In this document: positions 55,703-64,000 of the stretch, in pieces
How the letters are laid out: each line of letters begins with the position of its first letter
How positions within the stretch are numbered: position 1 is the first letter of the stretch
Assembly (NCBI GenBank): GCA_029582265.1
Contig: CM055816.1
Span: 3,564,698-3,628,697 of the forward strand
DNA length: 64,000 bases
Direction: 5' to 3'
Source of the DNA: Zoroaster sp. YZ-2022
Lineage: Eukaryota; Echinodermata; Asteroidea; Forcipulatida; Zoroasteridae
Translations under genes and position numbers: made by a program
Notes under the pieces: model-generated
Seen by the model: only the letters and a program-made list of their open reading frames with translations
Told to the model about the DNA's origin: nothing
The model's database searches: none

Positions 55703-56760
55703 GTAAGTGGTTTTTCCCCCCACCATTGGCCCTGTACTGGGCCAGTACTGGTACGGTAATATTTTTGTATTGGGCCAGTACTGGTTCAGTACTGTTTTAG
55801 TAAGGGTTTTCCCCATTGGCCCTTTACTGGGCCAGTACTGGTACGGTAATGTTTCTGTACTGGGCCACTACTGGTTCTGTACTGTTTTAGTAAGGGTATT
55901 CCCCATTGGCACTGTACTGGGCCAGTACTGGTACGGTAGTGTTTATCTTCTGGGCCAGTACTGGTTCTGTACTGTTTTAGTAAGGGTTTTCCCCATTGGC
56001 CCTGTACTGGGCCAGTACTGGTACGGTAGTGTTTATCTACTGGGCCAGTACTGGTTCTGTACTGTTTTAGTAAGGGTATTCCCATTGGCCCTGTACTGGG
56101 CCAGTGCTGGTACGGTAGTGTTTATCTACTGGGCCAGTACTGGTTCTGTAATGTTTTAGTAAGGGTTATCCCCATTGGCCCTGTACAGGGCCAATGCTGG
56201 TACGGTAGTGTTTATCTACTGGGCCAGTACTGGTTCTGTACTGTTTTAATAAGGGTATTCCCCATTGGCCCTGTACTGGGCCAGTACTTGTACGGTAGTG
56301 TTTATATACTGGCCCAGTACTGGTTTAGTACTGTTTTGGTTAGGGCATTTTGTGTCGGCACGATACTGGGCCAGTACTGGGCCAATAATGCCCAATTAAC
56401 GGAATCTGCATTGGCCCAGTACTGGGCCATTACCGGTTTCGTACTGTTTTGGTTAAGGCATTTTGTGTCGGCACGGTACTGGGCCAGTTCTGGTTGTGTA
56501 CCGGATGAGTAAGGGCTACATGAACTGGGCCAGTTCCAAGCCTCTGTGCAAGCCAGAACTGTTCCAGTTCCATTTGCCCAGTGCCAATTTACCGGCGCTG
56601 GGCGAGTAATGGCATCAAAATTGCCCCTGTACTGGGCCAGTAATGGCCAAGTAATGGAATCTGTATTGGCCCAGTACTGGGCCATTACCGGTTTCGTATT
56701 GTTTTGGTTGGGGCATTTTGTGTCGGCACGGTACTGGGCCAGTTCTGGTTTTGTAGCAAA
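55703..56760. repeat. Roughly 89-bp minisatellite (ctgggccagtactggt)
   Basis: At least six full units, starting near 55722, 55813, 55902, 55992, 56081, 56170 and 56260. Each has ccattggccctgtactgggc, gtacggtartgttt and tctgtactgttttagtaagg. From 56290 to 56760 the units become irregular with gggccagt / actgggcc palindromic words. Long frames on both strands (YWASTGSV, GQYWYG, TSTGPV) are readings of the repeat. Confidence 0.8.
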
Positions 56761-56779
56761 TTTCGTATTCAAAATGCTG

Positions 56780-57135
56780 CAATTCGTGGTTGAAAGAAAA
56801 TTTAATAGCTCGCTCCGGAGAAGGAATAAGCTCTACATCGGCATGAAAATTGCGCGTTACCGAATGAGAATGAAGACCGTTGGTTTTTTATAAATTTTAT
56901 CAAAAATTTAACAGTACGTAGGTGATTCATCGAACGTAAAAAAAAGGGTAGTTTAAACGCGCCGTGCCATCCGAGTTTAATGTTAAGTTCACTAAATAAA
57001 TTTACCAAAGGTATCGTTTGTTGAATTACATTTGGCTCGATAAATCCATGACGTTTGTAAATAGACGGATTGTTGATATTTGGTGCGCTATAATTATCGC
57101 TACCGCTTCTTCGACAAGGTCCGTAAATACTCGCC

Positions 57136-57137
<2 letters not shown>
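56780..57137 (-). pseudogene. PLV-associated protein of unknown function
   Basis: ATG 57137; the peptide starts MASIYGPCRRSGSDNYSAP and continues through NNPSIYKRHGFIEPNVIQQT and LGWHGAFKLPFFLR. It lies directly downstream of the penton-like gene, separated by a TA microsatellite in its leader. The second half looks less protein-like, so a frameshift is likely. I do not recognise the family; its codon use (many TCG and CGT words) fits the PLV genes. Confidence 0.35.

Positions 57138-57226
<89 letters not shown>
57138..57226. repeat. TA microsatellite
   Basis: About 44 uninterrupted TA dinucleotides between two minus-strand PLV genes. Confidence 0.9.
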
Positions 57227-57227
<1 letters not shown>

Positions 57228-57232
57228 CTTTT

Positions 57233-57905
57233 TTATTTAATTTCGACGGTTAAAATAATTGGCATACCGTGATTATTTATGTCTCTGCCGATAGAATCTT
57301 TAATTTGAAAACTTAATTCATTAAAAGTACCAGTTTTAAGATTTTTTTGGCAATGGATTAGAATATTCCATCCATGTACTTTCCCCCAACGAGTTATCTT
57401 GTAACGGAAAAACGTTTAAAAGAGTACAAGGTTTACCATCGACAAAATTTTCACTCGTAGAAATTTGATCGCAATGAATGTATATTATTTTAAAAGGTTG
57501 CAAATCAAGTTTTTTAAATTCGTGCTTTCCAACAGATAGATAATCATTTTCAAACCCGAGTAAATTAGCTAATCCCGATGAAAATTAGATTTTTCGTTTT
57601 TCTTGAGTAATAGCCTATTTATAAAAGATTTACCAAATTTTTCATCTACGACGAACGTAATCCAAGGTGTGTTTTTTAATACAATGTCGATAATTTATTT
57701 TATATTATAAAGTCCGGGCTCAATAACCTCGAGATCTTCTCCTTGATCTTGTTCATTTCTTTCATTTATCCAGCTTCACCATCGGTATATTTTTTATTTT
57801 TTTACGCACGTTAAGTAACCGGCCCAATGGTTGATGCTCTTTAACGAAATGAAAAGTTTACCGTCACGATTATCGATTGTATTATTTAATAAGATTGTAT
57901 TATTA
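57233..57905 (-). pseudogene. PLV penton-like (single jelly-roll) protein gene, broken
   Basis: The minus strand shows, across several frames, EVIEPGLYNIK, ANLLGFENDYLSVGKHEF, IIYIHCDQIS, the LLNVFPLQDNS block and the closing FNELSFQIKDSIGRDI...GMPIILTVEIK at the TAA (57233-57235). This order (GLY, a 'LLGF' turn, 'YIHCD', then an 'NELSFxIxDxxGxxI' end) is that of the penton-like minor capsid protein common in animal PLVs. At least three frameshifts or stops break it, including one just before the last block near 57335. Confidence 0.55.
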
Positions 57906-57975
57906 AAATGTTAAATTTCGATCGTATGATACATTTTATATTAACATTTATAACTTATATTTATCTTATAATAAA

Positions 57976-58146
57976 ATGTCGATTCCACAAGCATTTCAGA
58001 GCAATTTATCGAAGCGGTATCCGCAATCTGGAAATTTTATTGCCGCTAAAACAATTACTTCTATCGACTTGACGAATATAGATAGTTACGTCAATGAAAA
58101 AAAAAAATTTAATGTAGAACTCGATGATCCTTTTGAAATAATATAG
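57976..58146 (+). CDS. Small PLV protein, 56 residues
   Basis: ATG 57976 to TAG 58146. It starts MSIPQAFQSNLSKRYPQSGN and ends with an acidic tail (FNVELDDPFEII). It lies just before the large plus-strand PLV gene. Intact, but with no recognised family; the start is the only ATG in a suitable position. Confidence 0.4.
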   Translation: MSIPQAFQSNLSKRYPQSGNFIAAKTITSIDLTNIDSYVNEKKKFNVELDDPFEII

Positions 58147-58235
58147 GTTGCCTCACGTCGTTAGCGACGAGTTCGTAAACGATTAGAATTCCAATCCGCT
58201 AAAGTTTTATCAAAATCAAACAAATTTTGTAACGT

Positions 58236-59153
58236 TTGCTTCATTCGTACGCGATGATTCGCATTTTTTTTTTTTTTCACGTTTATTATCAAATTAGACG
58301 ATTGCTCAAAGAAATGAGCTGTCCAGCGTCTTTTCAAAATTTGTGCGACGCGTTCGAAAACAATATAGACATCAGGGCGTATAATAAAATATGCAGAAAC
58401 TTTCACGTTTCGACGATATCGGATTGGAAACAACGAGTAGACAAAAACTCGAGAGGATTGGAAATAGCTTATTATTACGACAACGGTTACAAAGCGGTGC
58501 CCGGAAACGACTACGATAATTCGAGTTTACAGGTAAAGTTTCACGACACGAGCGATTACGATTATTACAAAACCGCGACAAAGATGGGTTTCGGAGATCA
58601 TCCGTCGACGTATACGGTCGGTTATATTTCACAATCTCCCGATACTCGTCAAGATTGGGTTAAATTTATACTCGACGAGTCTCAAAGTTTTACAGATATA
58701 GGTACGGAACGAATCAACGACTCTATAAGAACGTACGTTTACGCGATATTGGAAGCTCAAGCTCAAGCAAAAACTGGAATTCTTGTCCCCGGCACCGGTT
58801 TAGACGCAAAAAGAGAATTTTTTAATATTCTCGACGCTCCGATCGATTCTCCGATCGATTTACAATCTTCTATTCAACGATATCAAGATTCTTTACAACA
58901 CGCTCGATCTCAATTAAATTTTGTCATTGGTGAAAATTTATACTTGATGCCGAGTGACATGAATTTGAGAATAGGTACGTACGTGGGATACAACAATAAT
59001 ATTTTGATCGCGACGTCGGATCTATCGCTCGGTTCGAATCAAGACACGAATTCGACACCCACTACCGCCACCTTTAATCGTTACTCAACAACCGTCACAA
59101 TCGTTAGAAACTCAACAACCAGCGAGTTTCGATATAGAGCAAAGCGATCGTAA
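58236..59153 (+). pseudogene. Large PLV protein of unknown function
   Basis: 305 codons, the longest open viral frame here. The start may instead be the internal ATG at 58314 (MSCPASFQNLCDAFENN), since the upstream part reads through a T-run. The body contains NSRGLEIAYYYDNGYKAVPG, GFGDHPSTYTVGYISQSPD, GTGLDAKREFFNILDAP and ENLYLMPSDMNLRIGTYVGY. Near its end a sensible Gln/Thr-rich continuation lies in the +1 frame, interrupted by a SINE, with a hydrophobic helix beyond it. That suggests a membrane-anchored virion protein with a broken end. Confidence 0.5.
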
Positions 59154-59225
59154 ACTAGGCTCGCCGATAGTCGTCAATCAGCCTACTTTACCGACGATAA
59201 CGACTACATCAACAGCATCTATAGA

Positions 59226-59486
59226 TAATAATAATAATAATAATAATAATGTGTGGACTTATATAGCGCACGTATCCACCAACTAAGTGGTGCTCAAGGC
59301 GCATTCTTTTACGTGCATTACACAACACACGGGACCTACGGCTTTACGTCCCATCCGAAGGACGAAGCAATTATGGTTAAGTACCTTGCTCAAGGACACA
59401 AGTGTCACGACCGGGGCTTGAACTCACACCCTGCTGCTGGCAACACCAGAACTTGAGTTCGGTGGGCTAGACCGCTCGGCCACGAT
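59226..59486 (-). mobile_element. tRNA-Leu-derived SINE inserted in the PLV
   Basis: On the minus strand it reads tcgtggccgagcggtctagc, then gagttcaagcccc (B box degraded), and ends gcgccttgagcaccacttag...ggtggatacgtgcgctatat plus an ATT repeat. TATAG on both sides is a probable target duplication. Same family as 28323-28688, with a shorter body. Confidence 0.8.
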
Positions 59487-59499
59487 ATAGCGCAAAGCG

Positions 59500-59673
59500 C
59501 AACTTTACCATCATCATCATCATCATCACATCATCATCATCATCACATCATCATCATCATTTTTTGTAAGCCGAGATGCTACTCATGAAGATGAAAAAAA
59601 TTATTTGATTGTCGGTTTTGCTATACTAGGTGAGCTAGGTCTAATTATTTACGAGGTGATAACAAAAGTCTAG
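59500..59673 (+). pseudogene. C-terminal transmembrane piece of the large PLV protein
   Basis: After an ATC (atcatcatcatc) repeat, the frame 59590-59673 reads NYLIVGFAILGELGLIIYEV, a clear membrane helix, to TAG 59671-59673. It overlaps the stop of the convergent Gly-rich gene by two bases, typical of tight viral packing. Connection to the 58236 frame is inferred. Confidence 0.4.
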
Positions 59674-60084
59674 CGATGAGTCTGTATATAGGTTAAAACT
59701 AAAACTCCGATTCCAGTCAAGGCTAGCCACACGTGTTCCGCCGCCCATCCGACTACTTTTGAAATTGTCGTAAATAACCAACTCAACACCGATCCGATAA
59801 TACCCGGTAAAGCAGCCAAAGCTTTTGTTCCGAGTTTTTTTTTGCAGATCAGATAGATTTTTAATTTTTTTTTGTATCCACTCTTTTACACCACCGCTAC
59901 TCGGGGCAGGTGGGGTGGGTGGTGCAGGTGTTGGCGCTACGGTAGGTTTTACGGCATTTACGATCGCTTCGACGATAAAACCAATGGCGAGACTGACGGC
60001 CGTTAATAGACTGACTATCGTTACGCCTTGTTCTCTAAATAAAGTTAAAATTGTTTCGGTTAACGTAACGTCGCTTTCCAACAT
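59670..60084 (-). pseudogene. PLV Gly/Pro-linker membrane protein, frameshifted
   Basis: ATG 60084. The N-terminal hydrophobic helix (IVSLLTAVSLAIGFIVEAIV) is followed by a Pro/Thr/Ala linker, SSGGVKEWIQKKIKNLSDL, then a frame change in an A-run near 59838. The original continuation, in the adjacent frame to the stop at 59670, is strongly hydrophobic with 'PGIIGS' and 'SWLF' words. This layout (helix, flexible linker, GGVxEWIxK, hydrophobic C-terminus) recurs in Polinton-like elements of aquatic animals. Probably a virion membrane-active protein; exact role unknown. Confidence 0.55.
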
Positions 60085-60096
60085 GTGACGAATCGT

Positions 60097-61046
60097 TTAT
60101 TTGATTCTATTGATTTGACTGCGAAGAATGTGTTCTTGCGTGCTCGCGGCCTCCAATCTAGCTCGTCTTTCGTCTTGTAGTTCTTGCAGCTGTCTCTTGA
60201 GTTCGTCGACAGCTTCTTCATCTCCTATCTCATCTTCGTCGATTCTTTGCACAAGATCGGAGATTTCTTTGTCGAGTGTGCTCAATCTAGCTAAATTATT
60301 TGCTAGTTCGCCTCGATTCGTTTGCATGGCTTTATTGAAACCCAACAGTTCTCGCATTAAACATCCATATGGTCGCAAAATAGGATCTTCTTCATCATCC
60401 CATTCGAGTTCATCCGCAAGAGGAAATTCGTTTAGAATAGAAGTTATTTCACTGACGTCTCGTTCTACATTCGTCGCGACTTGCGGTACCTCTTTCATTT
60501 CGACGCTTTCGGGAATTATTTTATCGAGCTGACTGACGTTTTTTTTAACGCCTCACGAGCCTTTTCTGAGACTTTACGCAATTCACTTTTGCTTCCTATA
60601 TATAATGCTTCATTAGCAAATGCAGTTGGGTTTTCATATCCTTGATCCCTCGCTCTTTTTTTAATTCTATCTAAAGAAACAATTTTTGGGGGGTCTGCGA
60701 TCCAAGTTAAATTTACATCTTTGGAATAAAAACCTTTGACTTCATTTTTAACATCGAATTCAAACTTAAAATTTTCGCTATGGTTTATTATTTCACCGGG
60801 TTTATAGTTTTTAACCTAAAGTTTTCGAAATTTGTAAATCATTTCGTTAATTCGTTCCGCCGATCTGTTCAAGTTTGAATCGATTTCGCCGGCTTCCATC
60901 AATCTTAATCTTTCTCTACTATCTTTTTCTTCTTTTTCTAATCTCGTTCTGTCTATTTCTTCAAAGTCATCATCATCTTGTCGATCATCTTGTTTGCTCA
61001 TTGGATCAAAGTTATCCATTTCCATCTTTAACCCTCCTTCTGCCAT
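60097..61046 (-). pseudogene. PLV coiled-coil protein, complete extent but frameshifted
   Basis: ATG 61046 (MAEGGLKMEMDN). The three parts are 61046-60816 (acidic and charged helix), a middle block in another frame (NFKFEFDVKNEVKGFYSKD, LDRIKKRARDQGYENPTAF) at about 60800-60540, and 60498-60097 (EITSILNEFPLADELEWDD, then a long Gln/Glu/Arg coiled coil, to a stop at 60097). The next gene starts 12 bp downstream. Two frameshifts near 60540 and 60815 explain the splits. No recognised domain beyond coiled coil. Confidence 0.5.
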
Positions 61047-61059
61047 TTTACAATTAGTT

Positions 61060-61242
61060 TTTATCTTTTTTTAATAATTTATAACTCGCGTAGCCTACTA
61101 TGGTCATACCCAAAATTACGAATAAAAATTCTCTCGTTTTTCTTATCTTCGCTCGGAGTATAAAAATCCTCTAGTTTAGGTTCGTCGTATAAACTCGATG
61201 GTAAAATAGTTGACTGCCGGTAACGATATAATATTCATTCAT
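61060..61242 (-). pseudogene. PLV small membrane protein (downstream copy)
   Basis: ATG 61242 (MNEYYIVTGSQL). An indel after the first 12 codons and another near 61130 break it, but the hydrophobic segment FLFVILGMTIVGYASYKLL is visible in the last frame before the coiled-coil gene. It sits between its neighbours with spacings of a few bases, as in a polycistronic unit. Confidence 0.45.
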
Positions 61243-61245
61243 CGC

Positions 61246-61494
61246 TTAGTTGATGTCGTTAAAAGTTTTTTTAGCGTGCGATTCTTTTTCGAGTCGATCG
61301 TTTAAATAATTTAGATATTTCGATCGCTTTTTCGTAAATTCGTCTCTCGCTTTCGTAAGTTGTTCTAGCGCTAAATCGTGCCTCTTTCGTTCTTTTTCGA
61401 TATCGTTGTTACGTAAACTAGAAAATTAAAAATTAGATCCGCTAAAAGCCAACGCGTTTACTACCGCACCTCCGATCATCATCGCTATCGACAC
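61246..61494 (-). pseudogene. PLV small hydrophobic/helical protein (downstream copy)
   Basis: Homologue of 33950-34201. The ATG is changed to ATT (61495-61497), with GTG next, and a TAA replaces a codon in the SNFAF region (near 61428). The C-terminal helix with KSKYLNYLNDRLEKE-like sequence is otherwise kept. Confidence 0.5.
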
Positions 61495-61560
61495 AATTTG
61501 TTTTAATTTAATTTTTATTTTAAAAATAAAAAAATAAAAATAAAATGTTCTGAATTAAAT

Positions 61561-62566
61561 ATGAGTCAAGCGTACGGAGACAAACTAAATCCGTACAGAA
61601 AATTACGAGAACCGAGAGTTATAAAAGGAATACGTCAAAAAGTCGTCATTACAAACAATCCGAGTACAATCACCGAAAATCAACTGTTGACGGTTCGTTT
61701 TCGAAATTTAGGAACAAACGACCTCATCGTTCAGGGTACGGTTAGATTGGCTTTTAAAATTGATCTCGAATCTGCAAGAACGATCGTATATAATATAGGT
61801 AGAGTCATCGTTAAAAATATAACCATTAAAATGGAGGGGAATGAAGTGTTTAGTTTAGACGATGCGGACGTGTTCAATTGTTTCAAAGACGAGTGGTTGA
61901 CGAAAGAGCAACTCGAAAATCTAGCGTCCCAAGGAATCGAAGATCCTAACGTGAGTTAATTAAGAGTGAATGCCAGCGACGGTAATGGTTCAAACAACGG
62001 AGGAAAAGACAAAGCCGTCGCGGATACTCTTAAAAATAGATATCACATTCCGCTCGATTTTGAATTATTGACAGAGCATCAACTGTTTTATCAATCAGGG
62101 ATCGGGGATCGGCTAACCTACGAACTCGAGTTTAATACATTTTCTAAAGTTATTAAAAGCTCGGATGGTAATGCTAAATACATCATAAGCGGAATTTCTT
62201 TAGAATACGAAGTCGTTAAAATGGCATATCTAACGCAAACGATTAAAAATCAATATAGCAACAAGTTAGTGATATTGTACGATAGAGTTTTGAGACAGAG
62301 CGTAACACCGTTAAACAAACGCGAAACAACGTGGAATATAAATCTAAATACACCTGCAAAAAGCTTGAAAAGGAATATTGTTTTTATTCAAAGAGCCCGA
62401 TGTAAAAGATCCTCGGAAATGTTATAATCCAAAAGTCGATAAAGTTTTGATTACTATAGAAGGAGTTCCCAATCAACTCTACGCACAAGGGATGCGCAGG
62501 TATCAACACTGGGAAGAAATTCAAAATTATTTCGGAGATTCGAAAAATGAACACGCCATGCGATAA
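61561..62566 (+). pseudogene. PLV major capsid protein-like gene, broken (downstream copy)
   Basis: Frame 1 runs from ATG 61561 (MSQAYGDKLNPYRKLREP) to TAA 61957-61959, which replaces a Lys codon present in the upstream copy. It resumes to 62427, then a frameshift near 62385 moves the end to the frame of 62378-62566 (VDKVLITIEGVPNQLYAQGM). Its first 130 residues are continuous, unlike the upstream copy, and a nine-base deletion removes three codons after IDLES. The final frameshift is identical in both copies. Confidence 0.65.
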
Positions 62567-64000
62567 TAGTTTTATTAGCATTTAGCTTCAACAGTCTCTT
62601 CTTCCCCTAATCGTTAACTTTTTCTGTAATTTGCGTTATATTCTAGAGACTGTTTGATACCAGTGCAGTATAGTCAGCATAAACATCTTCTAAGGATTGT
62701 TCCTTCTAAAAGATCGTGGGGTGAGCGATCCTTTGCCTCAGCTGCGTCTTCACTGTGGAACAAATTACCGGAACATGTCAAACTGTCTCCATGACTGGCA
62801 TCTTTCAAAGCTTCACTCAAGACTCACTTGATGCAATCTCATTAACTGTACATAGAGCTTGGTTGTGATATTTGTTTTTCTTTATTTTCTTTGTTTTTCT
62901 TGTACTGGTGTGTCGCTGCGCCATGAGCATCGTTTTTATGATGGATACCGGCGCATTACAAATGTTCATTATTATTATTATTATTATAACGCAGAATTGT
63001 GATGTTTTCGCCACCAATAGTTATTCTCAGATTTTCAATGTCTGTGTCACGCATACTGGTCTCAGTATATAGAAAGAAAAGGGGTGGCGAGGCAATACAA
63101 AACTTGTTGAACACCTTTATGTATGGCGAAGGGATTGCTGTACTTTCCATCTTATAACAGTTGACTGACCGATATATACAGTCTTTGGAGTAGTGCGCCA
63201 ACACGCTTGGGATATCCCATATTGATCAGCACGTCAAAGAGCTGAACTTGACTGATGCTATCAAAAGCTTTGCTGTAGTCTATGAACAGCTTTAAATGTT
63301 TGTGTGTTTATTATTGCACCCGTATATGCATTGTACATTCTGTGCAATTATCCATTAAAACAGGAATAGTACATGTAAAGAGTTATGCCGACATCATCTC
63401 AATAAGTTCATATTGAACCCAGCACGTATAATTTAGGCAAGTTGTATAGTTGTGCTTCCTATGGGTATGCTTGTGTCAAAAAAGTTATGGTTACTGTCAG
63501 ATTGTTTAGTTATACTGATACTGTGTAATCAATTAGAGTGCAACCATAGCACAATAAAAAGATTTTCACAGGTCTTGATTTTCAAGACCTACAAATTAGG
63601 ACACACCATTGGTCCGAGAGCAAGACGAGACAAAGACCATGAGGAGAGAAGACCAAGAATGAGACCAACAAAAGTGGTCTTGAGACCTATAAAACTGTTC
63701 AACATTTACATTATATGTTACATCAGCAAACATTCTGTAAATAAGTATCGCTTATTATTGTGAATACATCTTAAAATCTTTCGTTCGTTAATAATGGTAA
63801 GTTACAACTTAATTCATTTTGTTATTAATTCAACTAGACTTTTCTTCAAGCTTTTAGATAATAATCAACACAGCATCAATATATCTGATATCAAAAGTTT
63901 CCTTCTAATAACCAATAAAATAACTAGTGCCATAAATGCTCACCTGTTGGTCCGATCGTTATTCCGACTGTTGTTGTACCAACAGTCATCGGCTCGTTCG
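62567..64000 (-). repeat. HYR/mucin module after the downstream PLV copy (runs off the window)
   Basis: Starts with the same ttttattagcatttagc joint as 35283. It includes the RT relic (62567-63288), the truncated L2 LINE (62683-62985, ATAA flanks), the intron repeat and the start of a mucin-like exon. A short deletion (near 63480) removes about 21 bp relative to the copy at 36190. Confidence 0.7.
63944..64000 (-). CDS. Mucin-like exon, 3' end only (partial at window edge)
   Basis: Donor ACAG/GTGAGC at 63943/63944, then Thr/Gly/Val-rich codons (TVGTTTVG type) matching the exon at 36687-36833. The acceptor lies outside the window, so whether it is intact cannot be judged. Confidence 0.55.

Noticed and set aside
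55707..56772. Frames with GQYWYGS, YWASTGSV and TSTGPV repeats on both strands
   Set aside because: The roughly 89-bp minisatellite is open in several frames; no conserved protein pattern.
58161..58632. Minus-strand frames opposite the large PLV gene
   Set aside because: They overlap the better-supported plus-strand gene and show no domain.

Overview
The window looks like a repeat-dense chromosome segment from a marine invertebrate animal, most likely a deuterostome (echinoderm, hemichordate or lancelet). The reasons are introns with GT/AG sites, phase 1-1 exons coding for HYR and SRCR modules, a DUF4806-type gene, a tRNA-Leu-derived SINE, Tx1-, L2/CR1-, RTE- and Penelope-type retroelements, and pieces of an animal-genome Polinton-like virus (PLV). 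It is AT-rich and has no bacterial-style operons, rRNA or CRISPR array. The species cannot be fixed from the sequence alone.

Layout. 1-1395: 3' end of a Ty3/Gypsy element with a complete 3' LTR. 1396-10880: a tandem array of exon-intron modules on the minus strand, with Thr/Pro/Ser-rich mucin-like exons and HYR exons, all symmetric phase 1-1; each module carries the same reverse-transcriptase relic and intron repeats. 12568-12706: a small foldback element. 13478-19400: a nearly complete but inactivated Tx1-type LINE, split by a MITE. 19440-33000: fragments of several LINEs, SINEs, Penelope-like pieces and foldback palindromes, almost without host genes. 33366-38420: PLV genes (capsid, two small proteins, packaging ATPase) on both sides of another HYR/mucin module. 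38498-42000: a 22-bp repeat array split by a MITE, a TAA microsatellite of about 674 bp, and an L2-like LINE. 43736-46654: an RTE-like LINE. 47061-54677: a split DUF4806-type gene on the plus strand, with a tandem array of SRCR exons lying antisense in its first intron. 52741-53781: a TIR-bounded, TCGA-rich element. 55703-56760: a minisatellite. 56780-62566: a second, larger PLV fragment (penton-like, large structural, Gly-rich membrane, coiled-coil and small membrane proteins, capsid), followed at 62567 by another copy of the HYR/mucin module that runs off the window.

How it fits together. The HYR/mucin exons are probably one large minus-strand gene for a modular extracellular protein that grows by unequal crossing-over of exon modules. 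The PLV sits at one site inside the reverse-transcriptase relic of that module. Both PLV junctions use that site, and the capsid-plus-module segment occurs twice in the same orientation about 27.3 kb apart. The two capsid copies share the same late frameshift and the same truncated LINE insertion downstream, so the virus was already dead when the segment was duplicated. Nearly all mobile-element and viral reading frames are broken. The best host coding candidates are the HYR/mucin exons, the SRCR exons and the DUF4806 exons, the last carrying two TGA codons where Trp is expected.
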